A program made the translations under genes and the position numbers. DNA of 46,039 nucleotides from Moorena sp. SS36440bin_2 (GTDB lineage: Bacteria; Cyanobacteriota; Cyanobacteriia; Cyanobacteriales; Coleofasciculaceae): NCBI GenBank assembly GCA_011524395.1, contig WTKN01000133.1, positions 1 through 46,039 on the forward strand. Reading direction: 5' to 3'. The number at the start of each line of letters is the position of its first letter. Within the stretch, counting starts at the first letter, position 1. A model generated the notes under the pieces. It saw only the letters and a list, made by a program, of their open reading frames with translations, was not told the DNA's origin and did no database searches. This document shows, piece after piece, positions 25,944-36,400 of this stretch.

Positions 25944-26672
25944 TCGGAATTGCCACATAGGTGCCCGGGACTTGTCACACGCTAGTTATCCTATAGCTGG
26001 CAGGACTTTAGCTGACACTACTTTTAGTAAACTCTATTTCTGAGCTTAAGTATACTTCTGAGCTTAAGTATTCAGCTGCAAGGGCTGACTAGTAAATAGC
26101 TGAAAGCTGACTGCTGAAAGTATAGCTTGACTTGAAATTACTGTACAGTTTTTTTCAACTGCCAAGGCTAAAAGTACAGGAACAATAGATATAGACTAAC
26201 CCAAGGTGTGGAAATTTTCGGTTGCTTGAAGGGTTAGTCCATTGATTCGTCTATTTAATTAAAAAAAGCTATAGTAAAACCACTATAGTAAAATCACACC
26301 ATCTTGACTAAAAATAAATAGAACATCTAAAACCATAGCTCTGCTCTGTGCTTCCAATTGATACTAACCCTTAAGTAATACTTAGGAATCAGAAGCTATA
26401 AAGATTAAACTAATCAACAACTAATAAATTGTAACTATAGCAGCTATCAATTGGTGAAGGTACTTTCGTCTTGGGGAGTAGGGAGTAAAGAGTAGGGAGT
26501 AATGGCAATAAAAAGGTAGATTATAAGTATCAGAAACGCTATAATCAATTGTCAAATTTAGGAATTTGGTAATTATGATATGAAGTTGATTTTTTTTGAT
26601 CATTCATAATTCATAACTATGATAATTCATAATTCCTATTTATTTTGGGAACACAAAATTAGTGATTAATCG
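25944..26672. other. 729-bp gap without a gene; one long-stem hairpin
   Basis: Features seen are a direct repeat CTGAGCTTAAGTAT (~26041 and ~26057), an inverted repeat GACTAACCC / GGGTTAGTC (26194-26202, 26231-26239) enclosing 28 bases followed by a T/A-rich stretch, a repeated ACTATAGTAAAA (26270-26292), and a GGGAGTA heptamer run (26474-26500). The hairpin could end or regulate a transcript. No protein-like frame was found. Confidence 0.5.
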
Positions 26673-29621
26673 ATGAAAAGACTAAAGTTATTGATATTAT
26701 GTCTGTGTGCATTCGTCTTGGTACTATCCCCGTTGTACCTCCAAACCATAGCTCTATCTACTCCAAACCCCAATAGTTTGGGTCAACATTTGGATCAAAA
26801 GATTGCTTACTCGCCCCAGCCAGCCTTAGCCCCTAAGCAAGTTAAAACTACAGAAATTGCTGAGGAACCTTCAGAGGAACCGTCAGAGGAATTATCCGAT
26901 TTAGAGAGTAGTAATTCCAAGTTAAAGCCATTTGATAAGGTCGTAGAAGATGCCGAAGAATTAGCAGGATTACTCACCCTCTACCGCAATAAAGAAAAAG
27001 ACAAAATTTATTTAGAAATTGAGCCCGATCAACTAAATCAAAACTTCCTATGTGTTGTCACCCTTGCTTCGGGAATTGGGGAGTTGGGGCTCCAAACCGG
27101 TTGGCCAGTTAATGATTTTTTGTTCCAATTCCGCCGCCGACAGAAGACCATAGATTTAGTGATACCAAATATCTACTTCCGTACTCGACCCGGTGACCCC
27201 CAAGAGCGTTCTGTTAAGCGTTCTTTTAGTGATTCAGTCCTATATTCCCTGCCCATTACCAGTATTCATCCAGAACGAAAGACTCTGTTAGTGGATTTAA
27301 CACCACTCCTCGTCAGCGATGGGTCTTTTTCTGGACTAACATCGGCTTTTCCTGGGATATTAGGAGGAAGTTATGGAGTAGACCCTCAAAAATCCTATGT
27401 CAGTGACGCTCAAGCATTTCCGTTCAATGTAGAGATTGAGTCGGTTTATGGCTTTTCTGGTGGAGGGGATTTATTCTTTCCCTTAAGGAGTCTCCCAGAT
27501 CAACGGGCATTTAATCTTAGTGTCCGCTATAGCTTTTCTCAACTACCGACTAACAATGGTTACCGTCATCGACTGGCGGATGAACGAGTAGGCTATTTCA
27601 TCAGTGCTTATCAAAATTTATCCAATCAAAACCGCAAACAGCCCTTTATCCGTTATATCAGGCGCTGGAATTTAGAAAAACAAGACCCTACTGCTACTGT
27701 ATCCCCCCCAAAAGAACCGATTGTGTTTTGGATTGAAAATACTGTACCTCTAGAGTACCGAGATGCAATTCGGGCGGGGATTTTGATGTGGAATGAAGCG
27801 TTTCGGGAGGCAGGGTTTGATAATGCCATTGAAGTGCGGCAAATGCCAGATGATGCAACCTGGGACCCGGCTGATATTCGCTACAACACCATTCGCTGGT
27901 CCAATTCTTTTCCCTCATTCCCAGGCATTATCGCTATGGGTCCATCCCGAGTGAACCCCTTGACTGGGGAAATTTTGGATGCAGACGTGATTATTGATGC
28001 TAATGCGGTGCGCTGGATCAAAGCGGAATACCAGGCTATTGCTTCCCAGGCTCAATCCCAGGCATTATCTGGGTTATCCCAATTCCCGTTTAATGGTTCC
28101 CTGTGTAGTAATGGTATGAAAGTTCCTTACCTCAAATGGCAGGAAATCCTCAAGACCAATCCTGGCAAAGCGGCTCAGTTGAGCCTACCAGCTGGGCAAT
28201 TCCTAACCGGACTAACCCAAGTCCCAGACCATGAGTTCTGTTTTGCCATGGCATCAGCTCAGCAAGCTAAGTTTGGAGCGTTGTCTCTATCGATGGTAAA
28301 CCACGAGTTGCCCAGTGGTGAGGAAATGAAAACCTTCATCGAGCAGTATTTGCGCTACCTGACGGCTCACGAAGTGGGTCATACTCTGGGCTTGCGCCAC
28401 AATTTCCGGGGCAGCACCATGTTGAGTCCAGAGGAATTGAATAATACTGAGATTACCCGCAACCAAGGGCTAGTGGCGTCAGTAATGGATTATCTCCCAG
28501 TTAATCTAGCGCCGGAGGGCATGGAACAGGGAGATTATTTCTCTACAGTGGTTGGTCCCTATGATAAGTGGGTGATTAAGTATGGCTATACTCCTATTGA
28601 TGCTCTGACTCCTCAACAAGAATTACGCACACTGCGCAAAATTGCGGCTGAAGGCTCTGAAATGGGACTATCCTATGCTACAGATGAGGATACTTTCGAT
28701 TTTATTGACCCAGAAGCTAAAGTTTGGGACCTTAGTGGTGATCCATTGCGCTACTCTCAGTGGCAAATGGAGAATGCTAAGGGAATTTGGAAACGCTTTA
28801 ACACCAGTTACCTGCTTCCTGAAGAAAGTGCTGGGGATTTACGCGATCGCTTTGATACGGTCTTCTCCTATTTCTTTGAAAACGCTATGTCCCTTACTGG
28901 TTATATTGGGGGACAAACCTTTAATCGAAACTACACTGGTGGCAAGACTGGCACACTCCCCTTTGAACCAATCCCTGTGGAAAAACAGCGTCAGGCTTTA
29001 GCCATGCTCGGGGAGTATATGTTTGCAGAAGATACCTTTAACTTCTCACCCCAACTACTGAACCAGTTAGCCCCATCTCGCTGGACTCACTGGGGTGCTT
29101 TTACCACTATTTTCCCCCTAGATTATCCCATTCATGACCGAGTGATGTTAATTCAAACTATGGTGCTGGGGGATTTATTTTCATCAGAACGGTTGGCTCG
29201 TTTGCGGGATGCTCAACTGAAAACTAGTTCCGGGGAAGCCTTGACCATGGCAGAACTGTTTGACACGGTTCAAGATAGCATCTGGAAACTAGATACTAAA
29301 GCGAAAATTGAGCCAATCTCTAGCTTGCGTCGGGGATTGCAACGGCAGTATATGAGTCTTTTAGTGAACATGGCACTGCGCAATTCCAATAGTCTAGAAA
29401 CTGCCCGCACCTTCCCTGAATTTATTATTGCTATCCAAACCTTTAATACTCCCGAGGATGGTCGGGTGTTAGCCCGGTATAAACTTCGTCAATTGCGAGA
29501 TGCGATCGCAAAGACCTTGAACAAACAAGGGAAAAACCTTGATACAGCTAGCTTAGCCCACTTAGAAGGCGCACGCGATCGCATTACCAAAGTCTTGGAT
29601 GCACCATTGCAATCGCAATAA
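26673..29621 (+). CDS. Secreted zinc-dependent metalloprotease (DUF5117/DUF5118-type)
   Basis: The protein has 982 residues. The signal peptide is MKRLKLLILCLCAFVLVLSP with a hydrophobic core. A Glu/Ser-rich linker follows (EIAEEPSEEPSEELSD, ~67-82). The catalytic zincin motif is AHEVGHTLGLRHNF with His566, Glu567, His570 and His576, and the Met-turn candidate is SVMDYLPVN. The N-terminal part (DQLNQNFLCVVTLASGIG, RTRPGD) and the long C-terminal helical part match large bacterial DUF5117/DUF5118 proteases. It probably acts outside the cytoplasmic membrane. Several HIP1 sites mark it as long resident. No operon partner is evident. Confidence 0.9.
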   Translation: MKRLKLLILCLCAFVLVLSPLYLQTIALSTPNPNSLGQHLDQKIAYSPQPALAPKQVKTTEIAEEPSEEPSEELSDLESSNSKLKPFDKVVEDAEELAGLLTLYRNKEKDKIYLEIEPDQLNQNFLCVVTLASGIGELGLQTGWPVNDFLFQFRRRQKTIDLVIPNIYFRTRPGDPQERSVKRSFSDSVLYSLPITSIHPERKTLLVDLTPLLVSDGSFSGLTSAFPGILGGSYGVDPQKSYVSDAQAFPFNVEIESVYGFSGGGDLFFPLRSLPDQRAFNLSVRYSFSQLPTNNGYRHRLADERVGYFISAYQNLSNQNRKQPFIRYIRRWNLEKQDPTATVSPPKEPIVFWIENTVPLEYRDAIRAGILMWNEAFREAGFDNAIEVRQMPDDATWDPADIRYNTIRWSNSFPSFPGIIAMGPSRVNPLTGEILDADVIIDANAVRWIKAEYQAIASQAQSQALSGLSQFPFNGSLCSNGMKVPYLKWQEILKTNPGKAAQLSLPAGQFLTGLTQVPDHEFCFAMASAQQAKFGALSLSMVNHELPSGEEMKTFIEQYLRYLTAHEVGHTLGLRHNFRGSTMLSPEELNNTEITRNQGLVASVMDYLPVNLAPEGMEQGDYFSTVVGPYDKWVIKYGYTPIDALTPQQELRTLRKIAAEGSEMGLSYATDEDTFDFIDPEAKVWDLSGDPLRYSQWQMENAKGIWKRFNTSYLLPEESAGDLRDRFDTVFSYFFENAMSLTGYIGGQTFNRNYTGGKTGTLPFEPIPVEKQRQALAMLGEYMFAEDTFNFSPQLLNQLAPSRWTHWGAFTTIFPLDYPIHDRVMLIQTMVLGDLFSSERLARLRDAQLKTSSGEALTMAELFDTVQDSIWKLDTKAKIEPISSLRRGLQRQYMSLLVNMALRNSNSLETARTFPEFIIAIQTFNTPEDGRVLARYKLRQLRDAIAKTLNKQGKNLDTASLAHLEGARDRITKVLDAPLQSQ

Positions 29622-29934
29622 AGTATGACTTGAGCGGTAAGCTATCAGCTCTCAGCTATCAGCTATCAGTTTTCAGCTTTCAGCTTTCAGCTAAAGGCTG
29701 ACCACTGACCACTGACCACTGACGGCTGTTCGCGGTGGAACAGGCATCTTGCCTGTTTCATTTCCCGCCTGTGGTCTTCCCAGGAATTTTTCTTTCCTGG
29801 CAATAGTACCCTTAAGGGTACTGCCGACCTAGGAATACTTTTTAGATATTAGAAAAGGGTTGAAGGTCAGTGAGATTTATTCCCCTGATTTCCAGCCCTA
29901 AGTACCTAATTGATTTAAAAAGTAAACCAGAGTC
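29622..29934. repeat. Repeat gap with two adjacent hairpins before the small secreted gene
   Basis: CAGCTAT and CCACTGA heptamer runs occur at 29640-29725. The module GGAACAGGCATCTTGCCTGT follows at 29738 and recurs at 30538. Next come the hairpin CCAGGAA/TTCCTGG (29780-29800) and a perfect 18-bp palindrome AGTACCCTTAAGGGTACT (29805-29822). The last two sit ~115 bp upstream of the next gene and could be a terminator pair or a leader structure. Confidence 0.65.
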
Positions 29935-30351
29935 ATGAGTAAGTTAAAAAAGAGTATCTTGATCGTTTTAAGTGCTTTTATTCTTGCAGCAATAACCATG
30001 TTGCCAGCCCAGTCTGCCTTTGCCGCTAATGGGTGTGGTGGAAGTGACTGCATCCAACATGAACTTCGCACTCAAGCTGCTTGTACATTGCAAGGATCTG
30101 ACCAGTCTGGTCTACCTCCAACTGGAAAAACTCCTGGATGGTATAAAGGACTAAATACAGAGATCGACCATCAGATTTTAGGGGGTGATGTTGTTGCCTA
30201 TAAAATTCGTTGGTTCAATGGTTCATGGTCTGGCTGGTATGTCACAGGAGTTAATGATATCGATTGGAAGTTTAACACTAGTTCTAATGATATGCGTCGT
30301 GTTTGGAGTTATTTTACTGACCACCAACATCAATACATTTTGTGTAAATAA
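29935..30351 (+). CDS. Small secreted protein, Trp/Tyr-rich, unknown family
   Basis: The protein has 138 residues. A clear Sec signal (KKS, then ILIVLSAFILAAITML, cleavage after SAFA-A near residue 30) leads to a mature part with four Cys (NGCGGSDC, AACTL, ILCK) and many aromatic residues (PGWYKGLNTEIDHQIL, YKIRWFNGSWSGWYV, VWSYFTD). The pattern suggests a compact, disulfide-stabilised periplasmic or exported domain, perhaps ligand-binding. I do not recognise the family. A terminator hairpin follows at 30418. Confidence 0.75.
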   Translation: MSKLKKSILIVLSAFILAAITMLPAQSAFAANGCGGSDCIQHELRTQAACTLQGSDQSGLPPTGKTPGWYKGLNTEIDHQILGGDVVAYKIRWFNGSWSGWYVTGVNDIDWKFNTSSNDMRRVWSYFTDHQHQYILCK

Positions 30352-30417
30352 CTTGTGCAAAATGTATTGATGTCTAATAAACGTATTGATAGACAATAAG
30401 ACTATCAAGACATTCAT

Positions 30418-30453
30418 AGGTGTCTTCTACAAAAGAAGACATCTTCCTCTTTT
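30418..30453 (+). terminator. Terminator after the small secreted gene
   Basis: The stem AGGTGTCTTC / GAAGACATCT (one G-T wobble) with loop TACAAAA is followed by TCCTCTTTT. It lies 67 bp after the stop. Confidence 0.55.
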
Positions 30454-30683
30454 ATTCGATGCCAGGATTACGTCTGGAGGGTGAATCGCAATGCATGCTG
30501 TTTGACCCGGTGGGTAGAAGGAGCATCTTGCGCGGTGGAACAGGCATCTTGCCTGTTTCATTTTCCCACGCAACTTTTGCCTATTGCCTATTGCCTCTTG
30601 CCTTGGGGGTAGCGCAATACCAATCCGTTGCCGATGTTGCCTCATGTGAGATACCCTATGCCTTGGTTAAATTTAAGAAAATC

Positions 30684-31448
30684 ATGGTCACTAAGCTCCT
30701 TAGCATTCTCCAGAAAGCCCTATCACTCACAGGATTAGTACTACTCCTGTCCCTCTCAGCCTGGTCACTGCCAGCCACAGCAGCCGCCAAGATTACTCCT
30801 GAACTAGAACAACAAATACTCGAAGTAATCCGCAACCACCCAGAAGTAATCCTAGAATCGGTCCAGAGATACCAGCAGCAACTGGAACGGGAAAGCCAGC
30901 AGCAACAGCAAGCCATCTTGCAGGGCTTCAAAACCAATCCCCAAGCCTTCATTGGTTCCTCCCCCACCACTAGCACCATTGAAGATAAAATTGTGCTAGT
31001 AGAATTCTCAGACTTTCAGTGTCCCTTCTGTGCCAGAGCTCACGACACCGTCAACCAGTTTATAGCAAACCATGGGGATGAAGTCACCTTAGTTTATAAA
31101 CACTTCCCCCTCACCCGAATTCATCCCCAAGCCCTGCCAGCCGCTAAAGCTGCTTGGGCCGCCACTCAACAAGGCAAATTCTGGCAGTACCATGATGCCC
31201 TCTTCGCCAATCAAAAGCAATTAGGAGAAGAGTTATATCTTGAAATTGCCGAAGCCCTAGATTTAGACCTAGAGCAGTTTAACCGAGACCGCAACGCAGC
31301 TGATCGTGCCATTGCAGAAGACATGCAGCTAGCACAACTATTGGGACTGAGCGGCACACCCTTCTTTGTTATGAATGGTGAATCCTTCTCTGGTGCCGTG
31401 CCCCTAGAACAGATAGAAGCGATATTGGCACGAGTGCGCAATTCTTGA
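30684..31448 (+). CDS. DsbA-like thioredoxin-fold oxidoreductase, exported
   Basis: The protein has 254 residues from ATG 30684. The frame stays open 88 codons upstream, but that part is a copy of the ACAGGC/GCCTGT repeat and heptamer DNA, so the long start is rejected. The signal peptide runs to about ATAAA-K (~36). A Gln-rich coiled stretch follows (QRYQQQLERESQQQQQA), then the thioredoxin domain with active site CPFC at 113-116 (FSDFQCPFCARAHD) and the cis-Pro loop LSGTPFFVMNG. The helical insert between them is typical of DsbA/DsbG-like and BdbD proteins, which form or exchange disulfides in the periplasm. No DsbB/VKOR neighbour was seen. Confidence 0.88.
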   Translation: MVTKLLSILQKALSLTGLVLLLSLSAWSLPATAAAKITPELEQQILEVIRNHPEVILESVQRYQQQLERESQQQQQAILQGFKTNPQAFIGSSPTTSTIEDKIVLVEFSDFQCPFCARAHDTVNQFIANHGDEVTLVYKHFPLTRIHPQALPAAKAAWAATQQGKFWQYHDALFANQKQLGEELYLEIAEALDLDLEQFNRDRNAADRAIAEDMQLAQLLGLSGTPFFVMNGESFSGAVPLEQIEAILARVRNS

Positions 31449-31532
31449 AGTTAGGGAACAGGGAACAGAAGTAAAGTAGGGTGGGCAAACTAATCTAATC
31501 TCGAATACTCACAATAACCAAATTGTTGTTGC

Positions 31533-32642
31533 CTAGCCTACAAGCTTCCGACTCCCGACTCCCGACTCCCGATTCCCGATTCCCGATTCCCTGTTCCCTT
31601 TACTAAAAACAGTTGCTATTTCCTCCGCTGTTCTTTTTTCTCGCCACAGCCACTGGTTATCTTGACCATGCTCATGAATATAAGAGATAGCTTCATCAAG
31701 TAAGGATGGTATTTCCTCAAATGTTTTAAACGTTGAACCTACAGAGACTGGCCAATTAACTTGATGCCTGAGTACTGGATAATCAGAAGTAATCACATAG
31801 CAACCACAGCAAGCTGCATCACTCAATACACCACTGGTACGATAATAATAGCGATGTTTTTCGTAATGGGCTACTAAAATATCTACCTCATTTAACAAAT
31901 TAAGATATTGTTTTTCAGTGGTTGTATCATACATTTTTACCCCCAAATTCTCTAAATCCTTAAACTTCTGCCAAAATGGAACCCCAAGGAATAGCTCACA
32001 TTTCTGGTCAGATAGTTTAGTATAGTCCTTCAATATGTCAATTATCTTAGTGATTGGCTTATCCTTACGAATCATACCAACCACACCGATTTTAATTGTC
32101 TTATCGGTAGGCAGCCTTTCTCCTGGCTGTAAATTCGGGTAAGCATCGCTCCGGATTGGCATTGGTATTTTAACTTTAGCAGATGCTGGTAATCTAAACC
32201 GTTTTGATAAAACATCATCATCAATTTCAAATAAAACTGCCTTAAAGTTAAAATACTTTAGGAAAAACTTTAGATACAGTAAGCCCAAAAACTTTAAGGT
32301 ACTGTGCATGGCTAATTGTTGATTCCAGTGAAGACAAATCCAAACAGGTTTGCGATGCCATGCCAGTAAGGGCAGAAGTAAATAGATATTTTGGAGATAA
32401 ACTTCAAAGATAAAAAGTCCATCATAGTCTTTACGCTCTGGACTGGTCAAAGACCTGATCGCCATCGCAAGATGACGATATTCCCGACGTAAGTGTAATC
32501 CTATCCTATAGGGAAACAAGTTAGTAAAATTTTTGATGGAATCAGGTATTGGAATTTCAATGGACAAAAAATCGAGCTTGATTTCCTGAGAGTAAAAATT
32601 AATCATGAGTAGGTCTTGGAGACCGTTGTACATTATTTTCAT
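31533..32642 (-). CDS. GT-B fold glycosyltransferase-like protein with repeat-encoded tail
   Basis: The protein has 369 residues. The N-terminal half has an amphipathic/hydrophobic segment (LQNIYLLLPLLAWHRKPVWI). The C-terminal half shows a GT-B nucleotide-sugar lobe: IKIGVVGMIRKDKPITKII, VDILVAHYEKHRYYYRTSGV, LSDAACCGCYVITSDYPVL. The donor and product are unknown. The last ~20 residues (GNRESGIGNRESGVGSRK) are translation of a GGGAATC/GGGAGTC heptamer array and not family sequence. ATG 32642 is followed by another possible start at 32633. It stands alone. Confidence 0.75.
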   Translation of the reverse strand: MKIMYNGLQDLLMINFYSQEIKLDFLSIEIPIPDSIKNFTNLFPYRIGLHLRREYRHLAMAIRSLTSPERKDYDGLFIFEVYLQNIYLLLPLLAWHRKPVWICLHWNQQLAMHSTLKFLGLLYLKFFLKYFNFKAVLFEIDDDVLSKRFRLPASAKVKIPMPIRSDAYPNLQPGERLPTDKTIKIGVVGMIRKDKPITKIIDILKDYTKLSDQKCELFLGVPFWQKFKDLENLGVKMYDTTTEKQYLNLLNEVDILVAHYEKHRYYYRTSGVLSDAACCGCYVITSDYPVLRHQVNWPVSVGSTFKTFEEIPSLLDEAISYIHEHGQDNQWLWREKRTAEEIATVFSKGNRESGIGNRESGVGSRKLVG

Positions 32643-33493
32643 AGCAGCTTATATTGGTAATGGTTAAGGTAAATTCGTAGGGTGCGTTAGGGACGGGCGA
32701 TCCCTTATTTTTGCGGTAGCCAGTGTCATAACATTCCGTACCGTAACGCACCACCGCTTCAAAAAGCTTTTAGGATATGCACCCTAAGTATGGAAAAAAT
32801 AAACCCAGCCATCATAACTTTTTACAGCAAAGATTGACTGGGATTTACATGTTACAGGAGTAAGAATTATGCCTACCTACTTAGAGATATTTGCTTGGTT
32901 TGATTAAGCAATCTCTAAGTGATACTTAGATAGTTCCCTAAAATTCTCTGGAAGTAACAGTAAGGCATAATGGAGAATGAAGAATGTAGAATTAAGAATG
33001 CAGAAGGCAGCAGGCACAAGGCAGTTGTCAATGGGGTTTTGTAGCTGAACCAATTGACAACTGCTATCGGGTTTAGCGGCAGGGGCGAGGAAACAGGCGG
33101 CATCGCTACTCCGAGATTTGCTGTTCTTTTATCCGCTGTTGCCTAAAACCAAGTACCTCATCCCATTGAGAAATACTGTAAAATTAGATCTGAATTAGCT
33201 AAAATTTAAGCTTTGGGGATAATACCTCGTGAAGATGTTGGGGTTTATCTAACAGCGAAACTTGCTAAATCCCAAAGTTTTATATCTGCTAATCATAAGT
33301 TGATTAAATTATTAGCCTAAAAAACAGCAGAGTTTGAGTGCTTAACTCCAGAATAATTTGTGAGTAAGTATCTGAATTAATAAGGTTTCTAGCATTGATG
33401 ATATACAGTCAATTTTATTGCCCCGATTCCCGACTCCCGACTCCCGACTCCCTACTTCCTACTTCCTACTCCCGACTCCCTACTCCCTACTCC
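32643..33493. repeat. 850-bp gap: inverted-repeat element, tiny ORF with hairpin, heptamer array
   Basis: It holds three things. (1) An IR element, GGTGCGTTA (32681-32689) / TAACGCACC (32744-32752). (2) A 12-codon ORF MPTYLEIFAWFD (32869-32907) preceded by a good AGGAG, overlapping a bulged hairpin CTTAGAGA..TTGCTT / AAGCAA..TCTCTAAG (32880-32919). (3) A CTCCCGA/CTCCCTA heptamer array (33420-33497) that contains the stop of the NB-ARC gene. A short frame ending at ~33320 (EDVGVYLTAKLAKSQSFISA) may be a gene scrap. Confidence 0.6.
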
Positions 33494-36400
33494 CTATTTC
33501 CACCACCGGCTAACATCATCAACCGCTGCTACCGTTTCTCTTAGGGCTTCAACACCCCCAAACTTTATGATTAAAGGAGCTAATTGAGGAAGATTATTAA
33601 GAAAATAGGGACGGGTTAGACTAGTTAAAGCATCAAGAATTTTTTGCCAAAGATAAAAATAAACTGAGGAAGTATTAAAGGACTTGATCAAGTCCTTTAA
33701 TACTTCCGCTCGGTAGACTTCATCGTCAACCCCTCTGATGCCATCTAAGGCTTCTGGTAACACTTCCGGGAACTGGGAGGCTAAGCCCATTAAGGCATCA
33801 GCTCGGTCTAATTTATCGGAAATCCCTCTGGCACAATCTAAGGCTTGGGGTAACAACACATCGCTTAAGTGGGGGGCTAAGGCGACTAAGGCACTGGCTC
33901 GGCATTCTTCATTCCCAAGGGCTCTGACGCAATCTAAGACTTGGGGTAACAACACATTGGGTAAGTGGGGGGCTAAGGCTCCTAAGGCTCTGGCTCGGTA
34001 GTATTCATCTAAAATCCTTCTGGCGGAATCTAAGGCTTGGGGTAACAACACATCGCTTAAGTGGGGGGCTAAGGCTCCTAAGGCTCTGGCTCGGTGTTCT
34101 TCATTTCCAAGAGCTGTGGCGTAATCTAAGGCTTGGTGTAAGAACCCTTGAGGTAAGTGGGGGGCTAAGGCTCCTAAGGCTCTGGCTCGGTTTTCTTCAT
34201 TTCCAAGAGCTGTGGCGCAATCTAAGACTTGGGGTAACAACACATCGGGTAAGTGGGGGGCTAAGGCGATTAAGGCATCCGCTCGGTGGAATTCATACCT
34301 AATCCCTCTGGCGCAATTTAAGGCTTCTGGTAATACATCGCTTAAGTGGGGGGCTAAGGTGATTAAGGCTTTGGCTCGGCGGGATTGATCCCCAAAGGCT
34401 CTGACGGACTCTAAAGCTTGGGCTAACAACACTTCGCTTAAGTGGGGAGCTAAGGCGATGAAGGCTCTGGCTCGCTGGGATTCATCCCCAAAGGCTCTGA
34501 CAGACCCTAAAGCTTGGGCTAACAACACTTCGCTTAAGTGGGGGGCTAAGGCGATGAAGGCTTTGACTCGGTCTTGTTCATACCCAAGGGCTCTGGCAGA
34601 ATCTAAGGCTTCTGGTAACACTTCCGGTAAGTGGGGGGCTAAGCCGATTAAAGCATTGGCTCGGTCTTGTTTATCCCCAAGGGCTCTGGCAGAATCTAAA
34701 GCTTCTGGTAACACTTCCGGTAAGTGGGGGGCTAAGCCGATTAAAGCATTAGCTCGATGTTTTTGATCCGAAATCCGTCTGGCGGAATCTAAGGCTTGGG
34801 ATAACAACAGATCGGGTAATTGGGGGGCTAAGGCTCCTAAGGCATTAACTTGCTGGAATTCATCCCCAAGGGTTCTGCCAGAATCTAAGGCTTCTAGTAA
34901 CACTTCCGGTAAGTGGGGGGCTAAAGCTCCTAAGGCTCTGGCTCGGTGGGATTCATCCCGAATCCCTCTGGCGCAATCTAAGGCTTGGGATAACAACTCT
35001 TCCGGTAAGTGGGGGGCTAAGTCGATTAAAGCATTAGCTCGCTGAAATTCAAACCCAATCCCTCTGGCGCAATTTAAGGCTTCTGGTAACAAATCAGGTA
35101 AGTGGGGAGCTAATCTGATTAAGGCAAATCCTCGCTCTGATTCAGACGAAATCCCTCTGACGGAATCTAAGGCTTCTGGTAACAAATCAGGTAAGTGGGG
35201 AGCTAAGCTGATTAAGGCATCAGCTCGCCAATATTCATCCGAAATCCCTCTAGCCCACTCTAAAGCTTGGAGTAACAACCTTTCGGGTAAATGGGGGGCT
35301 AAGGCTTCTAAGGCATTAGCTCGTGAGAATTCCTCGGTAATCCCTCTAGCGGAATCTAAGGCTTGGGCTAACAACACTTCGCTTAAGTGGGGGACTAAGG
35401 CTCTTAAGGCTCTGGCTCGGTAGTATTGATCCCCAATGCCTCTCGCAACGTCTAAGGCTTCCGGTAATAAAGAAGGGGGAAGATACTCACTAATTGCCTC
35501 CAAACCCTTTGCTTGACCAAAAGAATCTTTGCTCTGTCGCACATAAGCTAGTGCTTGAGCTGGCGTCCACATTTCCTTCTTCACTAATGCTGCCATTAAC
35601 TTTGGAGGAATATTTCCGGCCAAGCTGTTGAGAGATGTGGTAATCAGAGCATAACGACACTGTAAACTAATCGATTCGGTAGGATTTTCTGTAAAATTAT
35701 CTGCTGCTATTGCCCAAGCTCTCGATACATCCTTGATAAAATTAGCAGTTTTTCCCTGTCTCTCACACTGCCAATACCAACCGTTATCTCCTGCTGGCGT
35801 TTCTTCTTTCAGGAGTTGATGAATCTCATTAATTTTTTTGGCTTTCTCTAGGTGCCAGATTAAGTGGTTATAGATATAACCATCATCGGGTAAGGTATGC
35901 CATAATCCCTTATCGGTCTTACTTTGATAACGTTCTAATAATTGTTGATGGGCTTCAGTAATAGATAATCCTAGCTCTGCTTGAACCAGACGACGGGCTA
36001 AATCATGTAACAGGTCATGGAGTCGATAGTTAGTGTCTGGTGTAGTAGATAACCCTGGTAGTAATAACGCTTTTTGTCGTAAGTATCTTAACGTATCTTT
36101 GGCTCCAACTAAATTACAATCCCATAAGGTAGTCGCCATGGTTTCAGTAATGGAAATATCCTCCGGAAGTATCCCTAACCAAGCAAATTTTTTCAATCTA
36201 TCGTCGTCGAATAATCCCTTTAAACTGAGATTAAAGGAAGCCACTAGACTGTAGTTTTTGCGCTTAGCGTCACTTGGCTCTTCCTCGGCTTTCAATCGAT
36301 CCAAAGCTTCTACACCAACAATTAAATCTTCTAACTCACCCAGTAACTCCTGCCAAGAGATGCCATCCCTAACTTGAGCAGCAGCTAATTCTAATGCTAG

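Noticed and set aside
30420-30683. Upstream 88-codon extension of the DsbA-like protein
   Set aside because: It covers a terminator and repeat DNA. The signal peptide begins cleanly at ATG 30684.
33738-34766. Plus-strand frames rich in Lys/Ala-Leu-Ala-Arg
   Set aside because: They are antisense shadows of the NB-ARC repeat region.
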